24,404 nt of DNA from Acetobacteraceae bacterium (GTDB lineage: Bacteria > Pseudomonadota > Alphaproteobacteria > Acetobacterales > Acetobacteraceae): the NCBI GenBank assembly GCA_027306955.1, contig DAHUXX010000051.1, forward strand, positions 1 through 24,404, in the 5' to 3' direction. The notes under the pieces were generated by a model, which saw only the letters and a program-made list of their open reading frames with translations, was not told where the DNA came from and ran no database searches. The translations under genes were made by a program, and so were the position numbers. Of the stretch, positions 1-7,516 are shown piece by piece. Position 1 is the stretch's first letter, and every line of letters begins with the position of its first letter.

Positions 1-222
1 GCGCTCGCTGCGGCGCGGCCGAACCTCCAGGCCTCGTTGCTGCGCGCCGGCCTGCCGGCGGAGACGCGGGTCGTCGTCCATCCGCGGAACACGTCTCGGC
101 CCGGCGGGACGACCGCGGAGCGAGGCTTCCGTCAGCAAGGCGATCAGCCGCGTCGCCCGCCGCCGCCACCCCGTTCCGACAGCGAGACGGATTTCGCCGC
201 CGCCCTCGATATCAGCGCCTGA
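1..222 (+). CDS. fliK: Flagellar hook-length control protein FliK, C-terminal fragment (5' end outside window)
   Basis: An open reading frame enters from the left edge in frame 1 and stops at TGA 220-222. Its first visible residues (ALAAARPNLQASLLRAGLPA) resemble the end of the FliK C-terminal domain, where a helix of the type 'ARPELQ..L..AGL' is followed by a low-complexity tail rich in Gln, Arg and Pro. FliK measures hook length during flagellar assembly and switches export specificity. The call rests mainly on position: fliK directly precedes flgD in many alphaproteobacteria, and flgD begins 15 bases downstream. The tail alone is not diagnostic, so another flagellar protein cannot be excluded. 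Confidence 0.55.
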   Translation, partial: ALAAARPNLQASLLRAGLPAETRVVVHPRNTSRPGGTTAERGFRQQGDQPRRPPPPPRSDSETDFAAALDISA

Positions 223-237
223 CCACGGAGACGCCGC

Positions 238-888
238 ATGAGCACCAGCCTCGCCGCCACCGCCGCCGCCCAAACCAATGCCGGCACCAGCAGCGCCACC
301 AGCCCGCTGGCCTCGCTCGGCAGCAACTTCACCGACTTCCTGAACATGCTGATGACGCAGTTGCAGAACCAGGACCCGACCTCGCCAATGGACACCAACC
401 AGTTCACCTCCGAGCTGGTGCAGTTCACCTCCGTGGAGCAGCAGATCAACACCAACAACAGCCTGACGCAGCTCATCCAGTACACGCAGGACGGTGCGAT
501 GCTGCAATCGGCGCAGCTGGTGGGCAGGCAGGTCGCCGTGACCTCCGGCCAGCTCGCGTTGCAGAACGCCACCGCCGGCGTGGTCTACACAGCGACCAGC
601 GCCGGCCCTGTCGCCATCACCGTCACCGATGCCGCGGGCAATGTGCTGGACCAGCAGACGGTGCAGGCGAGCCAAGGGCAGAACAACTGGAGCTGGAACG
701 GCCAGACCGGCAACGGCGCGCAGCTGCCCGACGGCGCCTACAACGTGAGCGTCACGCAGGGCGGCGCCGCGCTGCCCTTCTCCGTGGTCGGCACCGCATC
801 GGGCGTGCAGAACAGCGGCGGCGGGCTGACGCTGCAGATGGGCCCGGTAAGCGTGCCGTTCGCGTCGCTGGTTTCGGTGCTTAACTGA
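238..888 (+). CDS. flgD: Flagellar hook assembly (hook-capping) protein FlgD
   Basis: A 216-residue protein. FlgD caps the growing hook and lets FlgE subunits polymerise beneath it; it is exported and is absent from the finished filament. Residues about 30-85 carry the characteristic FlgD N-terminal block (FTDFLNMLMTQLQNQDPTSP, then MDTNQFTSELVQFTSVEQQ). Residues about 115-180 form the FlgD Ig-like domain, with the pattern W-x-G...G..LPDGAYNVSV. The length is close to the usual 220-230 residues. The ATG at 238 is preceded by GGAG (227-230). It follows the fliK fragment by 15 bases, so the two are probably co-transcribed. The hook gene flgE, often next in this cluster, is not here; a flagellin gene follows instead. 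Confidence 0.95.
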   Translation: MSTSLAATAAAQTNAGTSSATSPLASLGSNFTDFLNMLMTQLQNQDPTSPMDTNQFTSELVQFTSVEQQINTNNSLTQLIQYTQDGAMLQSAQLVGRQVAVTSGQLALQNATAGVVYTATSAGPVAITVTDAAGNVLDQQTVQASQGQNNWSWNGQTGNGAQLPDGAYNVSVTQGGAALPFSVVGTASGVQNSGGGLTLQMGPVSVPFASLVSVLN

Positions 889-943
889 AATCGGGCGCGC
901 GCTTCATCCTCCCTTTACGTTTGCTGGCGAGGATCCCCGCAGT

Positions 944-982
944 CCCGCAAAACGGCGGGGGCCCCTGCAACGTGCTCAGCAC
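944..982 (+). promoter_or_regulatory. Flagellin 5' leader with hairpin and palindrome
   Basis: The 123-base flgD-flagellin gap contains a CCCGC...GCGGG hairpin (944-959, loop AAAACG). Next comes an 8-base GGGGCCCC palindrome (958-965), then GTGCTCAGCAC (972-982). A Shine-Dalgarno-like AAGGA (995-999) lies a rather long 12 bases before the flagellin ATG. FlbT in relatives such as Caulobacter acts on the 5' untranslated region of flagellin mRNA, so these structures are candidates for post-transcriptional control. The hairpin could instead be a weak terminator for flgD, although no T-tract follows. I could not identify a convincing sigma-28 or sigma-54 promoter. Confidence 0.35.
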
Positions 983-1011
983 ACATCGGACCCGAAGGAA
1001 AACGCCCCCCA

Positions 1012-1863
1012 ATGACCCAATTCTCAATCAACACCAATATCACCGCGCAGATCGCGCTCGAAAGCCTGACCGCCACCAACGCCTCGCTGGCCGCAACCCA
1101 GAAGCAGATCTCGACCGGCTATCGCGTGGCGGACGCGACCGACGACGGCGCCGCCTATGCGGTGGCGCAACGCGTGCGCTCGGATGTCGGCGCACTGACG
1201 AGCGCCAACCAGCAGCTCGGCAACGTCCAGGGCCTGCTGTCGACCACGGTGACGGCGCTCAACAACATCTCGAACACGCTGAACGACGCCCGCGCCGTGC
1301 TTGTGAAGCTGGCGGACGGCACCGTGACCGGCACCACGCGGTCGCAGTACGTGCAGCAGTATCAGTCGATGATGGCGAACGTGAAGACGTTTATCCAGGA
1401 CGCCGGCTACAACGGCAAGACGCTGATCGGCAACATCACTGGCAGCTCCGGTAAATTCGGTGCCGTCGGCGTGGTCCGCAACGAGCTCGGCGCTACCTAC
1501 GGTATCGCCACGTTCGGTGGCTCTGCCTTCTTTGCCTCGGTCAACTTCACCAGCACGCAGCTCAACGGCGCGTCGACGGTGCAGGCACTGATCACCACGA
1601 CCGGAACGTTCCTTACGACGTTCAATACGCTGGGCAGCGAACTTAACACGTACGGTAACGCAACAACCTACGTGAACAACCAGATCACCTACAACAGCGA
1701 CAAGATCGACGCGCTGAACTCCGGCCTGGGCTCGCTGATCGATGCCAACCTGGCGCAGGAATCGGCGCTCCTGACCTCGCTGCAGATCAAGCAGCAGCTC
1801 GGCACGCAGGCGCTTTCCATCGCCAACAGCGCGCCGCAGAGCCTGCTTTCCCTCTTCAAGTAG
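1012..1863 (+). CDS. Flagellin (short type)
   Basis: A 283-residue filament protein. The N-terminal D0/D1 domain spans about residues 1-140 (SINTNITAQIALESL, QISTGYRVADATDDGAAYAV). The C-terminal D1/D0 helices are about residues 225-283 (LGSLIDANLAQESALLTSLQ, ending QSLLSLFK). Only about 80 residues lie between them, so the outer D2/D3 domains are very small or absent, as in other short alphaproteobacterial flagellins. The central region is rich in Thr, Ser and Asn and could offer O-glycosylation sites, which fits the modification genes downstream. It is followed by flbT and flaF, the regulators of flagellin expression in alphaproteobacteria. Several flagellin paralogues often exist per genome, so I give no specific fla/flj symbol. 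Confidence 0.95.
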   Translation: MTQFSINTNITAQIALESLTATNASLAATQKQISTGYRVADATDDGAAYAVAQRVRSDVGALTSANQQLGNVQGLLSTTVTALNNISNTLNDARAVLVKLADGTVTGTTRSQYVQQYQSMMANVKTFIQDAGYNGKTLIGNITGSSGKFGAVGVVRNELGATYGIATFGGSAFFASVNFTSTQLNGASTVQALITTTGTFLTTFNTLGSELNTYGNATTYVNNQITYNSDKIDALNSGLGSLIDANLAQESALLTSLQIKQQLGTQALSIANSAPQSLLSLFK

Positions 1864-1878
1864 CGCCGCGCTCCGGCA

Positions 1879-1893
1879 CGGGCAAAACGCCCG
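1879..1893 (+). terminator. Hairpin after flagellin gene
   Basis: A perfect five-pair G/C stem (CGGGC/GCCCG) closes a five-base AAAAC loop, starting 16 bases after the flagellin stop codon. No T-run follows, so this may be a weak terminator, an mRNA-stabilising 3' structure or a protein-binding hairpin. It shares the 8-mer GCAAAACG with the hairpin upstream of the flagellin gene. Confidence 0.35.
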
Positions 1894-1915
1894 CGCCTCG
1901 CGTCCTATCGTTCAC

Positions 1916-1923
1916 GGAGGTGA
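1916..1923 (+). promoter_or_regulatory. Consensus-strength ribosome binding site for flbT
   Basis: GGAGGTGA is a full-length anti-Shine-Dalgarno match, 9 bases before the ATG at 1933. It fixes that ATG as the flbT start and suggests efficient translation, in contrast to the weak, distant site before the flagellin gene. Confidence 0.7.
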
Positions 1924-1932
1924 CGCAAGCCC

Positions 1933-2406
1933 ATGTCGACGCTGGTCCTGGAACTGCGCCAGGGGGAGACGATGATCGTGAACGGCGCGCCGATCCGCTT
2001 CCGTACCAAATCACGCATCGAGCTTACCGCGCATGCGCGCTTCCTGTTCGGCAAGCAGATCATGGCGCCGTCGGAGGCCTCAACGCCGGCGCGCCGCATC
2101 TACTTCGCGCTGCAGACCGCCTATATCGGGACCATCGAGGAACGCGAGGCCGGTCTCGCGGCGGCGCGCCACTATGTCGCCGCCTTCCAGGCCGCGACCA
2201 CATCGCAACTCGCCTGCTCCATTCTCGACCGCGCCCTCGCCGCGGCGGGGGCCGACCAAGGCTACCAGGCGCTGCGCCTCGCGCGGCGGATCATCCGCCA
2301 CGAGGACGCGGTGCTCGGTCACTCGTCCGTACCGACCGCCTCACCCGAGGTGCCGGCCGGCATGCTGTCCAACCCTGCCACGAAAATCGCGGAGACCTGC
2401 CCATGA
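1933..2406 (+). CDS. flbT: Flagellar biosynthesis repressor FlbT
   Basis: A 157-residue cytoplasmic protein of the FlbT family, which controls flagellin mRNA stability and translation after hook completion in alphaproteobacteria. The FlbT fold is recognisable from the start: LELRQGETMIVNGAPIRF, then KSRIELTAHARFLFGKQIM, then the family pattern TPARRIYFALQTAYI (about residues 50-65). It starts at ATG 1933 behind a near-perfect ribosome binding site. The last bases overlap the flaF start (ATGA at 2403-2406), indicating translational coupling. The C-terminal tail of about 25 residues, rich in Pro, Ala and Ser, is not part of the conserved core. Its place immediately after a flagellin gene supports the role. 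Confidence 0.92.
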   Translation: MSTLVLELRQGETMIVNGAPIRFRTKSRIELTAHARFLFGKQIMAPSEASTPARRIYFALQTAYIGTIEEREAGLAAARHYVAAFQAATTSQLACSILDRALAAAGADQGYQALRLARRIIRHEDAVLGHSSVPTASPEVPAGMLSNPATKIAETCP

Positions 2407-2756
2407 ATAATCCCGGCACCGCCCGGCGCGCCGAACGCGCCTACGCCGCGAGTTCCGCCGCTCGCAGCCTGCGTGCGCAGGAGGCCGAAATCTTCACGCG
2501 GGTCATCGCCTCGCTGCGCCTCGGGGCGCGGGGTTCGTCCGCGGACCGGGTGCGGGCGCTCGCGGATACCTCGCTCTTGTGGTCGAGCGTGCTCGACCAG
2601 GTGCGCGACCCGGCGAACCAGCTGCCGGAGCGGTTGCGCGCCATGATCGCCTCGGTCGCGATGACGGTCCAGCGCGAGGTCGCGCTGGACCAGCCGAATT
2701 TCGAGTTCCTGATCGAGGTCAACGAAAACATCGCCGCCGGTCTCGCCGACAGCTGA
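2403..2756 (+). CDS. flaF: Flagellar biosynthesis regulator FlaF
   Basis: A 117-residue protein of the FlaF family, which works with FlbT in flagellin synthesis and secretion in alphaproteobacteria; in Caulobacter it is needed for flagellin translation. Family features are an early AYAASSAARSLRAQEAEIF segment, the LLWSSVLDQVRDPANQLPE block (residues about 60-78), then LRAMIASVAMTVQREV. The ATG at 2403 lies inside the flbT stop (4-base ATGA overlap). The same frame is open further upstream through flbT, but the FlaF family begins at this methionine. It is probably a helical cytoplasmic protein with no signal peptide. Confidence 0.9.
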   Translation: MNNPGTARRAERAYAASSAARSLRAQEAEIFTRVIASLRLGARGSSADRVRALADTSLLWSSVLDQVRDPANQLPERLRAMIASVAMTVQREVALDQPNFEFLIEVNENIAAGLADS

Positions 2757-2771
2757 GCGAGGGTGCGGACG

Positions 2772-3620
2772 ATGAGCGGCTATCTTGTCTCGCTGTTCCA
2801 GGGTGCCGTCATCAACGGCGGCAACAACACCGCCGCCTCGCTGCTGTCCACGATCGAGAGAACCAGCGGCGGAACCGGCGGCGTCGGGGCCAACCCGATC
2901 ACGGCCTTGCACATCGCGCAGCAGAACAAGACCCAGGACATCGCCGCCACCGCCGCCCAGCCCGCGGTGGCGCGTGACATCGCAGCGTTCAAGCATGCCG
3001 TCGCCAACGCGACCACGCTGCAGCAGCTGCTCGCCAACCCCACCGCGCTCAAGGTGTTGCTCACGGCGAACGGACTCGGAGCCGACGCGTCCTACACGGC
3101 GCTGGCGCAGCAGGTCCCGATGTCGAACGCATCGGACCCGGGGGCGCTGGTCAACCAGGTGTCGAGCTCTAACTCGGCCTGGCTTTCCGTCGTACAGACC
3201 TACCAGTTCGCGACCAAGGGCCTCACCGTGCTGCAGAACCCCTCGGTGCAGCAGACCATCGCCAACGGCTATGCCGAGGTGATGTGGCGTCAGTCGCTCG
3301 ATGCGACGACGCCGGGGCTTTCGGACGCGCTGACGTTCCAGTCGCAGGCCGGAACGATCGCCTCGGCGCTGGACGTGCTCTCAAGCCCGATCCTGTTCAA
3401 CCTCGTCACCTCCGCGCTGGGCATCCCGCAGCAGATCGTCTTCCAGGACCAGGGGGCACAGGAACAGGCGATCAATGCGCGCCTCGACTATTCGCGCCTC
3501 AAGGATCCGAACTATGTCAATGCGCTCACCGACCAGTTCTTGCTCAACAGCCAGCAGCAGAATTCCGGTACCACGGATCTCACCAGCCTCGCGGTGCAGG
3601 CTCAGGGTCTCATTGCATAA
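2772..3620 (+). CDS. DUF1217 family flagellar-associated protein
   Basis: A 282-residue protein of the DUF1217 family, which is found in flagellar gene clusters of alphaproteobacteria and has no established biochemical role that I can name. Family-like segments are VARDIAAFKHAVANATTLQQ (about residues 63-82), then LLTANGLG, then a long helical region ending LKDPNYVNALTDQFLLNSQQ. The composition (Gln, Asn, Ala, Ser rich, almost no Cys) and the absence of a signal peptide resemble proteins exported by the flagellar type III apparatus; that is inference. I chose ATG 2772 over the GTG at 2763 because GAGGG lies 9-13 bases upstream of the ATG. It follows flaF by 15 bases. Confidence 0.8.
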   Translation: MSGYLVSLFQGAVINGGNNTAASLLSTIERTSGGTGGVGANPITALHIAQQNKTQDIAATAAQPAVARDIAAFKHAVANATTLQQLLANPTALKVLLTANGLGADASYTALAQQVPMSNASDPGALVNQVSSSNSAWLSVVQTYQFATKGLTVLQNPSVQQTIANGYAEVMWRQSLDATTPGLSDALTFQSQAGTIASALDVLSSPILFNLVTSALGIPQQIVFQDQGAQEQAINARLDYSRLKDPNYVNALTDQFLLNSQQQNSGTTDLTSLAVQAQGLIA

Positions 3621-3659
3621 TCGTACCGTTCTGATTCGAGAACGTCGCGCCTGATGCCC

Positions 3660-3675
3660 CGGTCCTCCGGGACCG
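3660..3675 (+). terminator. Candidate hairpin terminator after the flagellar genes
   Basis: A perfect 6-pair stem CGGTCC/GGACCG with a TCCG loop lies in the 90-base gap after the DUF1217 gene. It may separate the flagellar unit from the modification operon. No T-tract follows, so intrinsic termination is not assured. Confidence 0.35.
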
Positions 3676-3710
3676 CCGATCGTTGCCACCTCGGCTCAAA
3701 AGGAGCTTCC

Positions 3711-5117
3711 ATGGACGGATACGCCACCGACCACGCGATCCTCGCCGCGCGCGCGCGCACATTGCTCGCGGCCGGAAGGCCCGCCGCCGCCGGCCCGCTG
3801 ATCGCGGCGCTGCGCAGCAGGCTGGCAGGCAGCGCGGAACTTGCGGAGCTGGAGGCGAGGCTGCACCTCGCCCAGGGCGATCCCGCGGCCGCCCGCGCGG
3901 TGCTGGACCCCGTCGTCGCGGCGGAGCCATGCACGTCGCTGCTGCTCGTCCGTGCCGAGGCCCGCCTGCGCTGCGACGATGCCGCGGGCGCCGCCGCCGA
4001 TGCGGCCGAGGCCGTCATTTCGGCACCTGACCATCCGGACGCCAAGACGGTTCTGGGCATTGCGCTGATTGATCTCGGCCGCAACGCGGACGCGATCCCC
4101 TGCCTCGACGAGGCGGTGGCGGCGCGGCCAGCCAATCCGTGGTATCGTGAGGCGCTGGCGACGGCGTTCGAGCGCGCCGGCCAGGCGACGATCGCGGCAC
4201 GGGTGCTCGCCGACGGCATCGTACAGGCGCCCGCGCATCCGGGCCTGCGCACCGCCGCGATCCTGCTCGCCATGGGGGGGGGCGACGCCGCCGCCGCGCT
4301 CGCGCTCGCGGAGGCGGCGCGACGCGACGGCGCGGTGGACGCGCGTGTCATGGGGCTGCTCGGGCACGCGCTCTCCCGGCTCGGCCGGCACGACGAGGCC
4401 GCGCGGATCTATGCCGAGGCCTACAAGCTGGCGCCGGAGGATGCCTATGTCCGGCATCTTGCGGCCACCGCCGGCATGCGGCCGGCGGAGGGTACGGCGC
4501 CCACGGCCTATGTCACCGCGGTGTTCGATGGCTGGGCAGAGCGTTTCGATTACGACATCATCGGGCTCGAGTACCGCATCCCGGGGGTGATGCGGCAGAT
4601 GCTCGGCGAGCGCGTCGAGACCCGCCCGTGGCTCGACCTCGGCTGCGGGAGCGGGCTTGTGGCGCTCGCACTCGGGGATGTCGCGACCGGGTCCGCGACG
4701 GGGGTTGATCTCTCCGCCGCGATGCTGCGCGAGGCCGCGGCGAAGGATCTTTACGCGGAGCTGATCCAGGCGGAGGCAACGACGTTTCTCGGGCAGGACA
4801 CGAGGCGCTGGCACCTGATCACCGCCGCCGACCTGCTCTGCTACATCGGCGACCTTCTTCCGTTGCTCGACGGCGTGCGCGCGCGGCTCGCACCAGGCGG
4901 GCAGTTTCTCGCCTCGATCGAACTCGGCGACGAGCCCGCACATTGGGCTCTAGGTCCGCGCGGGCGCTTCCTCCACGGTCGCGCGATGCTGGAAGCGTCG
5001 CTTGCAACGACCGGTCTGCGGCTCGTCGAGGCGCGCGAGGAGGTGCTGCGGCTGGAGGCGAGCCAGCCGGTTCACGGCCTGGTCTTCCGCGTCACCGCGA
5101 GGAGCTCCGATGCCTGA
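3711..5117 (+). CDS. TPR-repeat SAM-dependent methyltransferase (COG4976-like)
   Basis: A 468-residue two-domain protein. Residues 1 to about 255 are Ala/Leu-rich helical repeats of the tetratricopeptide type, for example HPDAKTVLGIALIDLGRNAD and GLLGHALSRLGRHDEAARIY. Residues about 265-468 are a class I methyltransferase, opening with YVTAVFDGWAERFDYDI and carrying the SAM-binding loop LDLGCGSG at about 308-315. ATG 3711 has AAGGAG 6 bases upstream and is preferred over an in-frame ATG at 3654 that has no site. The context (flagellin upstream, GT41-like gene downstream with an 8-base overlap) suggests it methylates a flagellin glycan or flagellin itself; this is inference. A run of nine G (4274-4282) encodes Gly189-191 and is a possible slippage site. 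Confidence 0.85.
   Translation: MDGYATDHAILAARARTLLAAGRPAAAGPLIAALRSRLAGSAELAELEARLHLAQGDPAAARAVLDPVVAAEPCTSLLLVRAEARLRCDDAAGAAADAAEAVISAPDHPDAKTVLGIALIDLGRNADAIPCLDEAVAARPANPWYREALATAFERAGQATIAARVLADGIVQAPAHPGLRTAAILLAMGGGDAAAALALAEAARRDGAVDARVMGLLGHALSRLGRHDEAARIYAEAYKLAPEDAYVRHLAATAGMRPAEGTAPTAYVTAVFDGWAERFDYDIIGLEYRIPGVMRQMLGERVETRPWLDLGCGSGLVALALGDVATGSATGVDLSAAMLREAAAKDLYAELIQAEATTFLGQDTRRWHLITAADLLCYIGDLLPLLDGVRARLAPGGQFLASIELGDEPAHWALGPRGRFLHGRAMLEASLATTGLRLVEAREEVLRLEASQPVHGLVFRVTARSSDA
4274..4282 (+). repeat. G9 homopolymer inside the TPR-methyltransferase gene
   Basis: Nine consecutive G residues follow an in-frame ATG and encode three glycines between TPR helices. A change of one base would remove the methyltransferase domain from the reading frame. 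Poly-G tracts of this length act as phase-variation switches in flagellar modification genes of Campylobacter; whether this one varies is unknown. Confidence 0.75.
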
Positions 5118-7516
5118 GACCCCGACAGCGGTTGCGGAAAGCCCGCGCGCCGGACACGACCCCGCCGACCTCGCGCGGATGCTGCTCGACCTCGGCGACC
5201 CCGTCGGGGCGCGGGCGCTGCTGGCCGCCGGCGACAGGAAGGGCGCCGCAGACGCTGCCTATTTCGCGGTGCTGGGCATGACAAACCTGGCGACCTCACA
5301 GCCGGACGCCGCGCGTACCGCACTCCGCCGCGCCGTCGCGCTTGGCGACAACTCTGCCGCGACGCTGTTGAATCTGGCGCTCGCCGAGGGTGCGACGGGC
5401 GATCTCGCGCGCGCGCTCGTTTTGGTTGCACGGGCGGAAGAAACGGCACCCGATTGGGCGGAGCCGGCGCTGCGCTGCGCGGAGCTGCTGCGCCGGGCCG
5501 GCGACAAGGAGGCGGCAGCCCTCGCCTATGAAGCCGCCCTCGCGCGGGACCCGGCGCGGCCGGAGGCGTTGATCGGACTCGCCTCGCTGCACATCGTGCG
5601 CGGCGACGGTGCGCGGGCGCAGATGCTGCTGCTACGCGCTTGCGCGGCGTCGCCCGAACGGGCCGAGGCATGGGATGCGCTTGGTCTTTCCCTGATGCTG
5701 ACCGGTGATGCCGCCGCGGCGGAGGCCGCATTCGGTGAGGCGGCGCGGCTCGAGCCGGATGCCGTCCCCTGGACCCTGCATCGGGCGGAGGCGGCGTTCG
5801 CCGCCGGACGGGCGGAGGCGGAGCTGGCACGGCTGGAACAGGAACGCGCAACCACCCCGGCCACGCTGGCCGCGCGCGGACTGCTGCTCGACCGCGTCGG
5901 CCGGCGGTCCGAGGCCGTGGACCTGCTGGAAGCCGCGGCGGTCCTGGCGCCGGAATCCGCCCTTGTCGCGCGCGTGCGGGCCGACGCGCTGACCCGCACG
6001 CTCGATGCCGCCGGTACGGTCGCCGCCCTCGAGCGGGCGCTGGAGCTCGATCCGGATTCGGTCGACTTGCGCAACAATCTCGGTGCTGCCCTGGTGCGCG
6101 CGCACCGCCATGGCCGCGCCCGCGCGGTGCTGGAGGCGCTGGTGGCGGAGATCGGCCCCAGGCCCGGCCCGCTCTGCAACCTCGCGAACGCGCGGGTCTC
6201 CTCCGGTGACCAGGAAGGAGGGCTTGCGGCCGCACAGGAGGCGGTGGCGGCGGTGCCGCAGGACCCGATCGCCTGGCGGGCACTGGGCAATTCGCTCGTC
6301 TACCATCCGGCGGCAACGGGCGTGGCGCTCCGCGAGGCCGCGGAACGAGGTGCGGCCTTGCTGCGTGCTCCATCCCCGCCGAAACTCGCCAACACGCGCG
6401 AGCCAGAACGTCGCCTCCGGCTCGGCCTGCTTTCTGCGACACTGAAGACGCATCCGGTGGGTTGGCTGACGCTCGCGGGCTTCGAGGCACTGGATCCCAC
6501 ACGTTTCGGTATTGTTGCTTTCAGCCAGCCGCTGGGCCCGCATCCCGACACGATGGCGCGGCGCTTCCGCGCTCGCCAGCGACTGGGTCGTGGTCGACAC
6601 GGATGCCGCCGCCCTGCGCGCCGAGCGCATCCGCGGCCACGGTATCGACATCCTCATCGATCTCGGCGGCAACGGCGACCGGGGCTGGGCCGCCACTTGC
6701 GCCTGGCGCGCGGCCCCGGTGCAGGTCAAATGGGTCGGCGCGCAGAGCCACACCAGCGGCATCGCGGCGATGGACTGGTTTGTCACCGATCGCTGGGAGA
6801 GCCCGCCTGGCGCCGAGGCTCAGCACACAGAGAAGCTGCTGCGGATGCCGGACGGGTATTGCTGCTACTCGCCGCCACCCTACGCGCCCGACGTGGCGCC
6901 GTTGCCGGCGCTTGCCAATGGTTTCGTGACGTTCGGGTGTTTCAACAATCTCGCCAAGATCACACCGGACGTGATCGCCACTTGGGCGCGGATCCTGTCG
7001 CGCGTCGCCGACAGCCGGCTGCTGCTCAAGGCACACCAGTTCGCCGACCCCGAGATCACCGCCGCCGTCCGCGCGCGCCTCGCCGCCCTGGGCATCGATC
7101 CCGCGCAGGTGGAGCTGCGCGGCGCCAGCCCGCATCGCGTCCTGCTCGAGCAATACGCGGACGTGGACATCGCGCTTGACCCGTTTCCCTACACGGGCGG
7201 GCTGACCACCTGCGAGGCGCTGTGGATGGGCGTGCCTGTCGTCACGCGACCCGGTGATTATTTCGCAACCCGCCATTCCACCAGCCATCTCTGCAATGTC
7301 GGGTTGCACGACTGGGTGGCGTCGGACATCGACGCCTATGTGGAGCTCGCCGCATCGCGCGCGGCGGACATCACGGGGCTGGCGGCGCTGCGGGCCGCGC
7401 TGCGCCCGCGCATGGCTGCAAGCCCGCTCTGCGACGGGCCGCGCTTCGGCCGCCACCTCGCAGCGGCGCTGCGCGGCGTCTGGCGGCAATGGTGCGAGGA
7501 GAACAACGATGCTTGA
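5110..7516 (+). pseudogene. TPR O-GlcNAc transferase-like (GT41/SPINDLY) gene, split by a frameshift near 6570
   Basis: Joined, the two frames give about 800 residues with the layout of bacterial O-GlcNAc transferase-like proteins: TPR repeats (about 1-430), then a GT41 glycosyltransferase. The 5' frame starts at ATG 5110 and overlaps the methyltransferase stop by 8 bases. It runs through the first GT41 segment (RRLRLGLLSATLKTHPVGW from residue 434, with His448 at the position conserved in this family). It holds homology up to about 6570 (MARRFR) and then reads an Arg-rich nonsense tail to a stop at 7177-7179. The 3' frame picks up immediately (LASDWVVVD) and reads the rest of the catalytic domain to 7516. 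The DNA CGCGCTCGCC would be repaired by restoring one CG dinucleotide (FRALASDW). This may be a real inactivating mutation or a sequence error. The likely role when intact is glycosylation of flagellin. Confidence 0.85.
6512..7516 (+). CDS. GT41 catalytic half of the frameshifted O-GlcNAc transferase-like protein
   Basis: This frame carries most of the glycosyltransferase domain but starts only at a TTG with no ribosome binding site. Its first 19 or so codons lie before the shift point and look non-homologous. From about 6572 the family signatures are clear: GIDILIDLGG, then APVQVKWVGAQSHTSGIAAM, then TFGCFNNLAKITPDVIATWA, then SRLLLKAHQF. At the end comes the block DIALDPFPYTGGLTTCEALW followed by MGVPVVTRPGDYFATRHSTS. 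These make up the nucleotide-sugar binding lobe of GT41 enzymes. Alone it lacks the TPR domain and the conserved histidine segment, so it is unlikely to be functional if the frameshift is real. The stop overlaps the next gene by 8 bases. Confidence 0.75.
   Translation: MLLSASRWARIPTRWRGASALASDWVVVDTDAAALRAERIRGHGIDILIDLGGNGDRGWAATCAWRAAPVQVKWVGAQSHTSGIAAMDWFVTDRWESPPGAEAQHTEKLLRMPDGYCCYSPPPYAPDVAPLPALANGFVTFGCFNNLAKITPDVIATWARILSRVADSRLLLKAHQFADPEITAAVRARLAALGIDPAQVELRGASPHRVLLEQYADVDIALDPFPYTGGLTTCEALWMGVPVVTRPGDYFATRHSTSHLCNVGLHDWVASDIDAYVELAASRAADITGLAALRAALRPRMAASPLCDGPRFGRHLAAALRGVWRQWCEENNDA

Noticed and set aside
921..945. Sigma-54 promoter upstream of flagellin (TGGC...CCGCA)
   Set aside because: The GG and GC elements are 11 bases apart, not the required 10, and the downstream half is a poor match.
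6560..6580. Programmed ribosomal frameshift in the GT41 gene
   Set aside because: No slippery heptamer or obvious downstream structure is present, and the homology is repaired most simply by one missing dinucleotide.
5072..6786. Long - strand open frames opposite the TPR/GT41 gene
   Set aside because: They are Arg/Pro-rich, lack domains and mirror a coding strand with clear TPR and GT41 homology.
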